A stretch of DNA of 64,000 nucleotides from Pempheris klunzingeri (lineage: Eukaryota; Chordata; Actinopteri; Acropomatiformes; Pempheridae). Below the pieces are notes generated by a model. It saw nothing but the letters and a program-made list of their open reading frames with translations. It ran no database searches and was not told the origin of the DNA. The DNA is taken from assembly GCF_042242105.1 (NCBI RefSeq), contig NC_092035.1, positions 11,624,477 through 11,688,476 of the forward strand, read 5' to 3'. Shown here one piece after another: positions 41,768 to 54,560 of the stretch (positions within the stretch are counted from its first letter, which is position 1; the number at the start of each line of letters is the position of its first letter). The translations under genes and the position numbers were made by a program.

Positions 41768-44700
41768 ACCACAGACTTTAGTCCAGCGCCTGGTTACAGA
41801 AGCCGTTCATTTTACACCCGGGCCTTCAGTGGCGTCCTACCTGAATCAAACCACCTCTTAATACCATCATTATGACGTCACGGCTATAGAAACCATCACC
41901 ATTATACAGAAAGGCAGTATAACAGGACGCTGCATCGCAGACAGGTATCTCATGCTGGAGAATGAATGACATCACTAAAGCAAGAAACCCAATTAAAAGA
42001 GTTCAACAAGTCTCCTTTCACTGCAGCCACAGCTGCACCTGCTCCATAGACACCAAACACTCTAACCACCGACTCGGCTCCAAACACAGAGTCGTTCAGT
42101 TGCCAACACCAGACATTCTCAGCAACACACTCTGCTCCTCTGAGCCTGTAAGCCGAGGGTACCGCTCGTAGTTGCTGACCTGAAAGTGGCGGACTAACTC
42201 TTTTCCTGGCTGGGACAGGCTCGCTAGCTTCGGGGTGGGCCAGCATTTCCTCAAAATGTCCAGCTTTTCTTGGAAAGTCCGCCTTGAAAATGGATTTTGC
42301 CATTGTGGGTTAAAAAAACTGCTATTAATACTTAGGATTATGATAAAGTTTTAGCTCGTGCAGGTCGCTACAGGTAAGAATCGCTAGCTTTGGCTAAGCT
42401 CTCTGACCAGCCAATCAGAGGACGTGAAAATACTAACGTCATCGTACGCCTGCTAGAAGGCCCTGAGGTCACCAACTCGAAATCTGATTGGTTAAAGCAA
42501 CAGTTTCATTGTGATGGAATAATCTAAAAAGATTAATGGGAAAATATTAAAACGTAAATCAGTGACTCTGAGTTCAGGCCAGCAGAGAAGGCCTTGCTGG
42601 CTTAGTTTGCTCTGTAGTTGGGTCAGATCGAGGTCGCATGATGTTCCCACCATAAACAAACCGCCCCAGAATTCATTTGTGAGCCGACTGCAGTGTTCGC
42701 ATCTCCTCAAACTCATAGTGACGAAGGGGAAACCAATTCAGCCGGAACAGGAAGCACCCTTTGCTCACAAACAAAGTGTGTGTAAATCTGCAAACCTTGA
42801 GAATGTCTGATGACTCTGATTTCTGTGTGTCACACAGCTGCTGACACTAAGTTAGTATCATCTGGTGGAGGTTGTATCCAGCTGTCCACGTCTCTTTATG
42901 GACTGATGTATGATGAATGTGTCTAAGTCACATGCCAGCCCGGTGGAATGGGCACAGCAGGTGGACACGGCGTATCAACAGCGATAATTCATTTTGAAAG
43001 TCTTCCTCAGGCACCGTGTTTCTCTCTTCGCTCCGCTGTGTTTGCGCTCCTCTGGTTTTCTTGCCTCTGCCTGCATTTTGTTCCTGCTGATGTTGCTCCA
43101 CGTGTCGCTGTGAGCCGGGCTGCAAACGTGCAGCAGAGCCACAGTCACAAGGAGGGAAACATTTAAAGGAGCACATGAAATGAAGATCGCCTCATCTCAC
43201 CAGTCAAGTTAGAGCTCAGACTTGTGCGTACAGCAGCAAATGGTTCATCCTGTGATGTTGATGTCCACGTTGTTGTCATTCTCAGGGTCACGGCAGTTGG
43301 CAGACGTACTTCTTTTATGATAGTACTTTGTTGTCTGCACGAGAGGGCTGACTGCCCACAAAAAAGAAGAAACTGCATGTGTTCCCGCTGCCCTTTTAAA
43401 AAGGATAATGGAAGTGGAAATGAGAGTGAGGTGAGAAGTGAAGGACGGCACGAGGATGAAAGGGAAGCTGATTCCCCTTCCTGTCTCCGAAATAGGAAGC
43501 AAACAGGAAACACTGGAGAGATAGAAGCTGACCTCAGACTGTGTGTGTTTATGTTAGCGTGTGTGTGTGTGTGTGTGCGGTTGAACACTATGTACCAGAC
43601 TGAACTATGGTTCGAGGACATGCAGGATGCACTTAAATAGACTTTTAGAGGTGCTGAAAATGACCGAAACTATATCAGAGAGAGAGTGAGTGTGTGTCAA
43701 GCTTCACATATCTGTGCCTGCATGACTGACTGACCCAGATCAGCTCCATCTGTCTCTGTTAAATTGCTTTTTATGGCTGAGCTGCAGGAGAGCAAAATGC
43801 AAAATGACTCCCGAAGTAGTTTTGCTGCAAGAAAACAAGCAAAGGAATTTTGTTGTGTCTGAGAGACTGGCGAAACTGGACGAAAGATGATCCCAGAGCA
43901 AATGTGCTTGAGGGGAAAGTCGGGTTTGTTTAACTCTGCTGTGTCAAATTATGTGTACACGGAGCACACCCACTTTTCATCCCTGCAAACAAAAAGTGGG
44001 ATTTGTGAGTTTCTGTGAGGGGCTTTGCACGTTCTTGCAGTTGTGTCAGTACAGACGGGCAGATGTCAACCAGATGACGCCCTCGGCTGCTTATTTACAC
44101 AAAGCTTCCAGTATCTGGGCTGATCTCAGGTCAGGTTTGCGTGTATTTGACCAGATCTGTGCTGCCGCTTTGTGGAGAGGCCTCAGGCTTTTGTCGGCCA
44201 TTTGGCGAACACCTGCCCCCAAAAAAACTGTGGATTTCAAGCAGTATTAATACTGTAAACACACAAGCCCGGATTGGTCCTTCTCAATCAGGTCACGCTC
44301 GCATCGATCGCCAGAAGCATCGCAGCCGCCTGCTGAGCGCTCAGGCTATTTTGGAGGTTGCTGTGGTTTTAGGTCACAGGACTGCGCCGCAAGGTCGGCA
44401 CTTCTCTTTCCTCCGGCCTGAGCTCTGAATGCTGAGTGGACGTGTCCGTGTGCAGGCCGAGGAAGGACATACTTGACACTCACGCTGGCCTTTTGACAAT
44501 CAGCACATTGTCTGCAGAGAACAGGCTCCACTTTACTTCATGAAACAGTCGGCGTTGGTCTGCACAAGGCTGGAAATCAATTCCCACTGATGCCACAGTG
44601 TGAGGCGGTTATCTCTTTGCTGAGCCGTGCACACAGCTGTAAAGCTTCACGCTCCCGCTCAGCACATATGCAGTTTAAAATGATAACGGGGGCAGATTTA

Positions 44701-47700
44701 CCATCAAAACTCCATGAAACAATTAGTCAGTGATTTCAGACAGTTGTAGACAAAAGCAGACTTCTGGTTTCTAGCTGGTGGCAGCAGATTTTATCAGCTG
44801 TAGCTAAATACGCTGATGTTTAACTCAAAACACTGAATGTTTTAAAAGGAGAATCTTGTAAAAACAGTTTCATATCTACTTGATTGCTACTGAGGCTGAA
44901 GCTTCCTCACCAGTTGGGAATAAAGACATCAACGAATCAACCAAACGATCAGTTAAGGGAACACCTGCATTAGTGAAACTGTCATCAAATGTCCCCATCA
45001 ATGTGCCAAAAATGGAGGATGATGGATGCACCAAGGGCTTTGGTTTTGTGGCCGTCTTTACGGGAGCCTGTTTTAACTTTAACTTTAAATGTAGATATCA
45101 GATCTCTGTCTCTCCTGTTGAACCGTGGATTCAGTTTGACAAAATAACCGCATTATTCACAATTCTTCACTGTGCGGCTCAGAAACTTAAAGTCCTTGAA
45201 GCGTCTGTGGAATAAAGCGAAACAGTCTGCTCCATAAACAACCTGATTAAGAGGAAAGCTCTTGTTGGGCCTGTTGTTGTCTCTCCTGCTGCGGCAGTTC
45301 AACACTGGTGTAATGACTGTCTGGCTGCACACACACACACACACACACACACAGACAGACAAAAATTCACAGTATGTCAGCCAAAACAAACAAAGGATTA
45401 AAGTGAAGTGCTCTTTAGGAGAACCCAAGAGTCATTTATAGTGACTGCACTTTCACAGCTGTCCGCCCAGTTTGCCTTTCTCCTCATCATTCTGTAAATC
45501 ATTTGATATATTCTTCTTTTTCTTGTGTGAAACTGCTTAAAAATGGACCATTCCCACGCTTATACAGATCCCCCGAACCAGAAGATGCAGTGAGTAGTAA
45601 ATTCAGCGTTCCATCTCTCTTCTGACAGGTTATAATCTGCCTGTGCGCGCTCATTGTTTTGTACTCATTACAAATAGCCAAGCAGATACCAAACATGGGG
45701 AATGCAACTGCAGGCGTTTATAAAACCGGTCAAACCAGATTTTCACGATAAAGAACGTTGCAGACGGACAGCTGAGCGAAAATCATTACCTAAGGAGCGT
45801 CGACTTCAGCTAAAAGCTTCTGTTAAATGATGTGTAACGTGTCTAAAGTCCCATTTTTAAAGAGGAAACAAAGTCGTTAAATGGCACCATCATGATGGAG
45901 ACAGAGGTGTGAGGATGAGAACTTGTCCTGTTTTGACAAGTCAAAGGGAGCCAGAGAAGGTGCTGAGGGGAGGAAAAGTGGAGGATAAGAGAGGGCCCAA
46001 ATAATCCCCCATAATCCCCTTCTCTCCCCGGTGGGGCGCCAGCGACGTGCTTCTCTCTCGCTGCTTCCTTCTGGAGCTTCTTGTGGAATTTCAAAGGGCT
46101 CTGGCTCGGCGGGCGGGGGGGGGCACGTGCCTCTGAGAAATGTGACTCTGCGCGGAGGACAAACGAGGACGGGGACAGGCCTGCCGCACGCTGACCCCAA
46201 GCTTCCAGCAAAACACTGAACCCCATGAAAAGCCCCCCGGTGTGTGTTTGGTAAAGTGGACTGACAGACTACATGCTGCATCAGTGACACATCAGCTTTT
46301 GTGGTCATTTTCCTCCTTTGATTAGATGAATAATTCACGTCAGCCAAATATTTCCCCACATTATCAACACAATGTCCTTATTTTAGTAAAAATGGACACA
46401 GAGGATGGAATGGAAGCTGAGTTTTTTAGTGCTGAATGTGTGTTTACGTTGAATTTATCATAATTTGATGTGTCTGACCTGAAACAAATCTGTGTTTTAA
46501 CGCTTCAGGGTCACTGATTGCAAAGATGTTGTGGTTTGTGAATGAAAAAAATTGTGTAAAAATCTCCTTCTGGTCTCGATTTGTTGCAATAACAGGATGA
46601 CAGAAGAAAGGGAGGATGAGGAGATACAGCAATGGCAGACTCAATAGACCAGAATGCTTTACATCCGCTGTTTTAACTGAAAAATCATGTGCCCGATGTG
46701 CATATTTCCACTTTTTCTCTTCGCCTTCTCCTCTGACCGTTTTTAAAAGCTCATCTGCACACTTACAGAGCAACGTTAAAATTCTTTTTTCACCAGTTTT
46801 GTGTAGAATTTCTTATCTTTGTGAATTGTTGCGTTTTTTGCAAGTTGCACAAATTCCAGTATGTGTGGTCTTGATGTCGTGGCAGGAAAAGGAGAAAAGG
46901 AACAACTGTGTGCACCTGAGGGAGCTCACACATCACCCACGTGCACCCTCTTCGCTCAATTAACTGAGGCCAGCAGAGCAGAAGTGGTGAGTGTGTGGGA
47001 ATGTCCACACACACACACACACACATTTCCAGGGTCTCGTCCTATTGGCATCACATGGCTGACTAAATGACTCCCCCTTCGTCTGTATTTCAGATGTCGT
47101 GAGATGAAAGTTGGCACTGATTGAGTGCACGTGACTGCGTACATGTGACAGAAAATAAGACTCCACAGGCGACCTATTTATGTGGAAGACTCGGACGCAC
47201 CACAGACCGCTGAACCGACTCACAGGGTTCTTTCAACAAAACATCAGATTAACATGTCAGAGCAGAATTTAAACAAAACACCGTCTCCATATCTGATCCC
47301 ACAATCCCTGAATCATCCTGAAATCTCTCTGCTGTCGCTTCTTACTGGAGTCTCACACAATTGAAACAGAAAATAAAAGCATTTTTGCTATTTTCCCCCA
47401 TTTTTTAAACAATTTTTCTGGGATTAGGAATGAGGTTATACTCCCTCTACATTCATGAAGAATAGGACATGGCTCTGCAAGCCTAACTTAAAGCAGCTTG
47501 GCTTATTTCTGAGTGTGTGTGTCTGACTGTTCGCATTTCAAAGCTGGATTTTGCACCTCTGCACCTTGGTGCATTTGGAGTTTTCTTCCTGTGTACAAAC
47601 ATGAAGTGTATCTCTGATGCTTGGACACATGAAAGGCTAATCCTCATGTTGCATCGCAGGAGGGGGGTGGGGGGGGTGGGGGTTGGCACAGGACAGTCTG

Positions 47701-49379
47701 GACCCTCTGGGTTAAACCAGCAGGCCACCTGCTTTCTCAGCAATAAGGAGCAGCACAGCAGGAGGTCCAGTTCAGGGGGTGTAAAGAGGATTTTTTTGGG
47801 GTCAGTTTTGTGGGCCAGAAATGTTCAACTAAAGAAACAGCAAATTCAAGTTTTTACTATTTGTTGGTTGCACTAACGTTTACTCGTGGATCGCAGCACA
47901 TAATGTAAATAATTGCCCTCAACATTTGTGCTTCCAAACATCACCAGCGGCACAAATAGACAAGGTTAATCCGCGTGTGATCCCTCAGCCTCAGAGTACA
48001 TCCTGTACCCGCGGCGGCGTGCTTGAAGAAAACACCTTTTGTCAATGAACGGGATTTGCGAAAGTGCCATCTGGACAGAGGAGCAGGAGCTCTGTCTCCT
48101 CACCGTCTGATCCAGCAAGGTCAGGATCTGGGATCAGACTGGACCTGAGGAGCGAGGTGGGGGGGGCGGACCAAGACAGGTCAGGACCTCTAAATAGATC
48201 TACATTAGATCACAGACAACAATTAATTAGATTTTGTCCCAGGACGCCTTAAACTGAAGCTCTTTATCCTTCTCAGGTATATATTTATTATAGCAGGAGT
48301 GTAAAAACATAAAGTTGAATCAATTTGAGAAGGATCATTTGCTTAAAAATGAAATTCTGATTAAATGATGAGAACCTTTTAAAAAGACCTAGTTCTGATT
48401 GCCTGGCCTAAGAGGAAACTGAGCTCTCGGCTCTGCAGCCTAGAAAAAGATGCTAAAAATATCCTACAGACACACTGAGCTGCTGCACCTCCAGGTTAAA
48501 ATTTGGCCTTGAAAATAAAAGTGGACCACTTTGTTGGTGTGAAACTGCACATGGTTCATTAATGCTGACTGAATCAGTTTGGTTGATTATCTTTAAACAC
48601 TTGAAAATTACTAAAACTCCAGATTAGAAATATACACATGTTAAAATTAATCTTTTTGAATGTATATAAAATGCTTATTTAGACCTCAGTCATAAAAACC
48701 TGCTTTTTTTATTTCATTGGTGACTTATGTTTACTCTCATTGATGTAGTTGTATATCTTTTGTATTACACACTGGTTTTATTTACTGATTAAACTGGCTA
48801 TGTTATGTTATTATCTTCTATAATATTATTATACATTATTATTATTACATTATGGTGAGGCAGCCAAAGGTGGTTTCCACAGTCAGACTTAGCTCTCGTT
48901 TTAGCTTCGCTCATATTAATAAAAATCTACGGCTCTGCATGAACACAACATACAATATTCATAGTATATATCCGCACATGTTGGGAGGAGATTATAGCAG
49001 CGATTTACAGTAATCTTATCAAACATTTTACTCTAATACAGATCGAGACATCACAGCTGAACCAGAAATCCACAGAAGATTAAAAGGCAGACACGTGTAT
49101 GTAATATAATAAATAACATGCGTTTATAAAGAAAAAATGTTATTTTCTTCATTTACATCTGCATTTTATCCGCGTAAAACACTTTTGTAAATAATGGTTG
49201 TGAGTCCTGTATCTAAAATGTTATTATTATTATTATTATTACTACTATATGACTGTAATGAGACAGACTCCTACATCTGATGTAAAAGGCTAATTTACTA
49301 TTAAAAACGCCGTAATTGAAGCGTTTTAAAGACTAATGCACATATTTCCATGTCCAGCTCGTTTTCAGCATCTTTTCAG
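41768..49379. other. Gene-poor interval, second part
   Basis: No exon was recognised. The minus-strand frame 41950-42303 (117 codons) has sense-like codon use but no family I recognise, and may be part of a dispersed repeat. Simple repeats: GT at 43558-43578, CA at 45329-45352 and 47009-47026, ATT at 48826-48850 and 49222-49241. Two G-rich runs are at 46114-46124 and 47660-47684. Confidence 0.5.
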
Positions 49380-49570
49380 TCACTCCGTATTTCTGCGCGC
49401 TCCCGTCTGCGCATGCTCGCTGCCAGCGTGCAGCGCCACGTGAGTGGGCGGTCACGTGGACTTTAAGGGGAAGGGGGGCTCGCTCGTATATAACCAATGA
49501 GACGTCCACATATGAGTGGATGTTTACCATGCTGGGCCCCGTCTGCGCATGCGTAATGAGGGCTCGTTAG
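49380..49570. promoter_or_regulatory. Promoter-like cluster without an assigned gene
   Basis: A GC-rich island in AT-rich surroundings. It holds two NRF1-type sites (TGCGCATGC at 49408-49416 and 49544-49552) and two E-boxes CACGTG (49437-49442, 49453-49458). A GC box, GGGCGG, is at 49446-49451, TATATAA at 49487-49493, and CCAAT at 49494-49498. Orientation is unclear. It lies about 330 bp beyond the predicted 3' end of TSC22D1. No coding exon follows on either side. Confidence 0.55.
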
Positions 49571-49904
49571 GCATCCCTTGACTGGGACGTCTGGGGGTCA
49601 ACTGGGAGGCAGCGATGGTTATTTATTAGCTAGAAAATGTGAAGTGGTGAGAAAAGCAGCTGTATTTCTGTTTATATTGTGGAGCTGGTTGGTTTCCAAG
49701 GTGTCAGGCTATGGTTTAGCAATGATTGGTGACTTAAATCTAGAGTTTTAGAGGGATAGACGTATACGTTTATGATTAAAAATTCATTTTTACCAACTTA
49801 ATTCTTAAGACTGCACCCATTGTCTCTTGTTGGAAACCCGTCTGGATCAAATAACTCAAATCTAATCAAACATGGTCAAAAAGAAAACCGAGCAGTCCAG
49901 TTTT

Positions 49905-51596
49905 TGCTTTTTTGTTTTCATTTTTATTTGAGGTGCAACTGTCTAGTGCAATTGTAACGTCACATTTGTGATGGGCTGAGGAACATGCACAAAACATCCA
50001 CATACTTGTGCTGGGCATTTTCCTTTTTTTCGTTTTTAAAGTCGCAAAGTGTCTTTTTATTGTGTTCGGCGCTCCAGTTGCACTACGAGCAACTCAAACA
50101 CTTGGCTGTACAAAAGACAAGAAAACAAAGTAAAGACAAAAGGAGAAAAAGAAAAAGAAAAAAAAAGACAGCCATTCATTAAAAAAAAGAAAAGAAAAGA
50201 CTACACACGTTCCCACATGGTAGAACAGTCCAGATCATTTGAGCGAGTGAGTTAAGCGACGGCAGAGGAGAGTTCACGTACAGTACGAAGCCGTGTGTCA
50301 CTGCAGGAGAGACAGCATCTTAGTGTGGAGGTAAATAATCCTCTTCTGTTCCCACCCTGAGTAATGACATCACAGGTAGTTCAAAACCTGGCAAACCATA
50401 GATCATATATATATGTGTGTACGTGTGTATCTATATGTATACACACATACTGAATAAAACAACTAAAAAAGCTTGTATATATGTATCTATGGTTAGAAAC
50501 CAGGCACTTGGCAGAGTTTAATTGGAAACTTTTAATCTGTACAAAGTTCACTACCTAGAAACAGTCTTGTCCTACTTATTTGCCTCTCCATTAATCATTT
50601 TACAGATCACTAGGACATTAATTTACATCAACAACAGACAAAAACAAATCCTACACCTTTCCCAGCCCTCCCTAAGGAAAAAAAATCCCTGCATAAATGT
50701 TCAATGCTCCATCGAAGAAGGGGGAGAGTGCGTTCAGGGTGGGGGGGCGGCGACATGATCCTCAGAAGGATCTCAATCTCAAAGTGAACAATGAGGAGCA
50801 GCTAATATACGTTTCATAATTCTTTTAATCTAACCCCCCCGCTCCCCTCTCAACCCAGAAAGCGAAGACTGTCGTCATCTTCAGACGCTGTGGGGACAGA
50901 GAGAGTGAAAAAAAAGAAAAGAAAAAAGAAGCGAGCTGGACCGTTTGCCTCCCATTCCAGATGGGTCGTACAAATCTTTAGAGTTCGTCCATTGTCAGAA
51001 TCGTCTGGAGAAAAGTGCACAGACCGCAGCACCAAAAGAAATTAAACATGAAACAATGCTGAGTAAAAAACGCAAAGTGTGTGCAGACGGACAGTGCTGG
51101 GTTGAGGTGGGGGCGGGGCGAGCCGATGGCACACTTTCCACAGGTCACACGGCGAAGGATTCGCCGGCGCTGACAAGAGCGTGCAGCCCCTGATTGGCCG
51201 GGACCTCCTCCTTGGCGGCCCTGAACAATGGTGGCGGCGCCGGCGGCCATGAGAGGGTAGACCTTCCCCTCGTCATCACCACGACGATTGTCTTAAGCAG
51301 GTAATAAAGGTTGGAGACAAAGCGGACACACACACACACACACTCACACACACACACACTGGTGTGACTCCAAAGTCTTTCACTTAAATAAAATGTGCAA
51401 CAAAAGAAAGTTGTTTCTCGTCTCCGGTTGAGTTGACGTGTGCGCTCCTCCAGATGGTGGCATAGTCGGTCTTGGTGCTAGAGTCAGTTCACAGTATGGC
51501 AAGACTCCTTCCTCCTCCTCCTCCTCCTCCTCTTCTTCTTCCTTCCATCCCCCCTATGTCTCATCCTCGGGGGGTCTCCAGTGAGCCGCCTCTGCG
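49905..51596 (-). other. TSC22D1: TSC22D1 3' UTR
   Basis: It extends from the stop codon at 51597 to a minus-strand AATAAA at 49922-49927. The 1.7-kb length agrees with the long 3' UTRs of TSC22 family genes. It contains a CA-rich run (51329-51359). The exact end is inferred from the signal. Confidence 0.6.
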
Positions 51597-54154
51597 TTAC
51601 GCCGACGTGCCGGAGCTCTGTGTGGAGGGGAGGGCTTGTGTGGTTCCGGCCGGGTCCGTGGTCGGGGAGCCGCCGGTCTGGACCTGCGCCTGGAACTGAG
51701 CCATCTGTTCGGGGCTGGCCAGGTTCTTCAGCAGGTTGTTCTCCTGCTCCAGCTGAGTGTTGCGCTCGATCAGCTCCTTGATCTGCTCCTTCAGCACCTC
51801 CACCTCCTCACGCACGGCGTACATCAGGTGGCTCTTCACCAGGTCCTGAGGACGGAGCAGACAGACACATGGTTAGCTGTACACTCCTCAGACTCCTTCC
51901 TCCATGTTTCCACTGCGACACCATGAACCAAACTCCTTCTTACACAACAAAATATACAAAGACGTCTTTTACTTCCACGTTTCTTCATACTTTTACAGTT
52001 GAATCACAACAGAACGTTAACTATTAGTTGATGCAGCCATTAATTAGGTGATTAGTAGGTGAGCTGTTTTGATATCTGATCTGCTTCGAAAATGTAATAT
52101 TTTTGGCTTTTGGACTGTGGGTCAGATGAGAGAAGATATTCGAGGCTGTCACCTCTGGCTCTGAGGTAACTGATGGGTGTTTTCTTGACCTTTTGAAGAC
52201 AATTTTTAATTTAATTCTTATCAACTAATCAAGAGCTGCATTTAATCGACCAACATGTCAAGCGACAGAAAATTAATGGCAACTGAAAAGCCAAACTTGT
52301 GATTCCAATTTCTCAAATGTGCTTCTGAAAATGTCCCTTTAGTCTTTGAGGAACTGTAATAATAAAGTTTTCACTGTTTGTGTGACATTTTGGGGACTAA
52401 ATTAGCGTCAATTAGTAATCACTATTTCCATAATAAAACACGACATCCTTTTTAATTCACACTACCACGACTTCCTAAACGATCCCTTTTTATAACACGT
52501 ATTTTGGTTCATGCCTGTTTTTATTTACTCTCTTTATAAATAGAGGCTTCCTGCTAAAAAACTGCTCTTCAAATAGACCTAACTGCCGGAGAAACTTGAC
52601 TCAGACCCATGTGAGCGACACAAAGCACGGGGAAACGTGTGACACAGCAGAGGGGGGAGGCTAATTTTGCATTATAAGTGACCTCACAGTCTTACACAGC
52701 ACACGGCAGTTTTAAAAATGGAAACAAGCACTGCAAACACAACAGGACTCCTCAGAAAAAGGGCGGATTAAAAAAAAATCATCAAGAGAAGCAGCTTTGT
52801 AGTGCATCCCCATGATGATGCCTGAGCAGTGTGCTGTGCCAGCCTGCTGAAGGGGGATTTGAGTTTAATAATCTGAGCATCCCCTCCTCTGTGGACCCAT
52901 CCCTCCTCCTCTTCCTCCTCCTCCTCCTCCTCTTCCTCCTCCCTGCCCCTGTACGCAGAGAGGGAACAAAATGTTCCTGCACCGGGGTGGGAGGAGCCAA
53001 TCACCGGACGAGTTATTTATACCGAGCTGTAGGGAGGCTGCTGCTTGCCTAGCAACACGGGAGAGGGAGAGGGTGAGGGACTATGTATATGCATGAGAGA
53101 GAGAGAGAGGGAGGAGGGGGGATAGCGTGTGAACCTTAGCCTGGCCCACATCAAGTTGCCAACAATCCGGAGGTCATCTGTCCAAATCGTGACAGAGCAG
53201 GAAACTCCTGTTGCCTCCAATTCAAACACCAGCAGGTGAAAATATGCGGAAAACTATGTTTTCCACGCACATGCGGCTTCATTTCTAAAACATTTCAGAT
53301 GACAGAAAAGCGCCATTCTGCTTTTCATTCATTCATTCATTCATTGCTCCATCGCAGCTTTGTGCCTCCTCTCGTTAACCCGAGACCCCCTCCCGACACA
53401 AACACAACATTATCTCGCACGTCTAATTTTAAATCATGCCAAAATAAAAGCACCGAGGTGGCAGTAAAGATAAAGGAGTCCACGTCGCTGCGTGGGTTAC
53501 ATAACGCTGGAGGCTGCACATACATGTGAAGCATGAGACGGGCCTATTTACAAACACACAGCGCTTTAATGTGATTAAAACTGACGCTTACCATTGCTTG
53601 CTCAATCTTGTTGTCAATGGCCACCACACTTGCACCGGAGGAGCTGAAAGACAGACAGAAAAACAGGATTTGTAGGCTGATTATAAAAGCCTGGGTGCTT
53701 CAACATTAGCTGAATACCGCAGGGTGTATTTGAGGAAAATGGGGCTGCATCGAGGGTATTTTGCGTGACTGCCATTTGCGGTTTTATGGAGCCAAACATA
53801 AAGAAAACCTTAGGTATGAAAATAAGAATCTGTCATGCAGCAAAATAACAGGCTAGAAACCACCAAGAAAGAGTGTGTGCATCGCATCAAATAGAGGTCG
53901 AGATAACAGGGTTTGACTTTGATGGCGGAGAATCAGTGAGACAACATTTTGGGCAGTGCTGCCTCGTTTTAATCCGGCGCACATCGCAAAGCAGCAGCGG
54001 GTGATGGTGCGCAGGAAGCCTGCTGACATTACCTATTGTCAACCCTGACTGATGCGCTCTCCTTCCCCAGCACAGAGGACAGAAACGATATCGAGAAATT
54101 CCTCAGTTGACAAACGCCAAGATCCATCGCCACTGTGTAACACTGGGAATTCAT
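51597..54154 (-). CDS. TSC22D1: TSC22 domain family protein 1, short isoform
   Basis: TSC22D1 is a leucine-zipper regulator, linked to TGF-beta signalling, that dimerises with other TSC22 proteins. Exons on the minus strand: 54033-54154, 53592-53643, 51597-51845, giving 140 residues (human short form 144). Exon 1 encodes [20 protein letters not shown] and a serine-rich stretch ending in VDNS. The TSC box spans exons 2 and 3 ([33 protein letters not shown]). The zipper follows, with leucines in [20 protein letters not shown], then [13 protein letters not shown] and a Thr/Ser/Gly-rich tail. The long isoform's large first exon is not in the window and would lie beyond 64000. Confidence 0.95.
51846..53591 (-). 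other. TSC22D1 last intron, repeat-containing
   Basis: It holds a copy of the dispersed AT-rich repeat (about 52030-52300), a CTC/TCC triplet tract (52893-52942), and GA and ATTC runs (53095-53110, 53328-53346). No exon is seen. Confidence 0.6.
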
Positions 54155-54560
54155 ACCACCCCGTCCATTAAAACCTCCAAAGGCGATTCTTCTTCTGCAC
54201 AAACTGGAAATCCAGCGGTAAAAAAGTAGAAAAATAGCGCATTATTGAGGGCAGGACGGCGGGTCTGCTCTCCGGGCGACCGCAGCGCTCGCAGCCGGAA
54301 TCGAGCACACAAAGACTGAAGCGGCGGGCTGCAGCTCCGCAGACCGCGGCTCCCTCTCTACATTATGCATGCAGGAAAACAGCGCCAGCGGCCAAGTGAT
54401 TGGCGCAGAGCTGAGCTCATTAGCATAATACATGCAGGGAGCGGCGCTGCGGCGTACCGGATTGGAGGAGAGGCCGCTCATGGGAATAATTCATGAGACA
54501 TCTGTGTACCTGCTCCACCGTCCTCTATAAAAGCCCGCAAACACACTGCACATCATGGAG
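54155..54560. promoter_or_regulatory. TSC22D1: TSC22D1 short-isoform promoter region with a divergent TATA box
   Basis: It contains GC-rich DNA (54245-54360), two similar ATGCATGCAGG/ATACATGCAGG motifs (54365-54375, 54428-54438) and an octamer-like ATTAGCAT (54419-54426). A consensus TATAAAAG is at 54526-54533 on the plus strand, directed away from TSC22D1. No TATAAA is found on the minus strand here. Transcription starts are unknown. Confidence 0.5.

Noticed and set aside
45843-46359. Two overlapping minus-strand frames of 127 and 160 codons
   Set aside because: They overlap in different frames in a GC-rich patch, match nothing known and have no splice context.
33601-51596. Possible SERP2 or LACC1 exons
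   Set aside because: Expected by human gene order, but no matching peptide was found on either strand.
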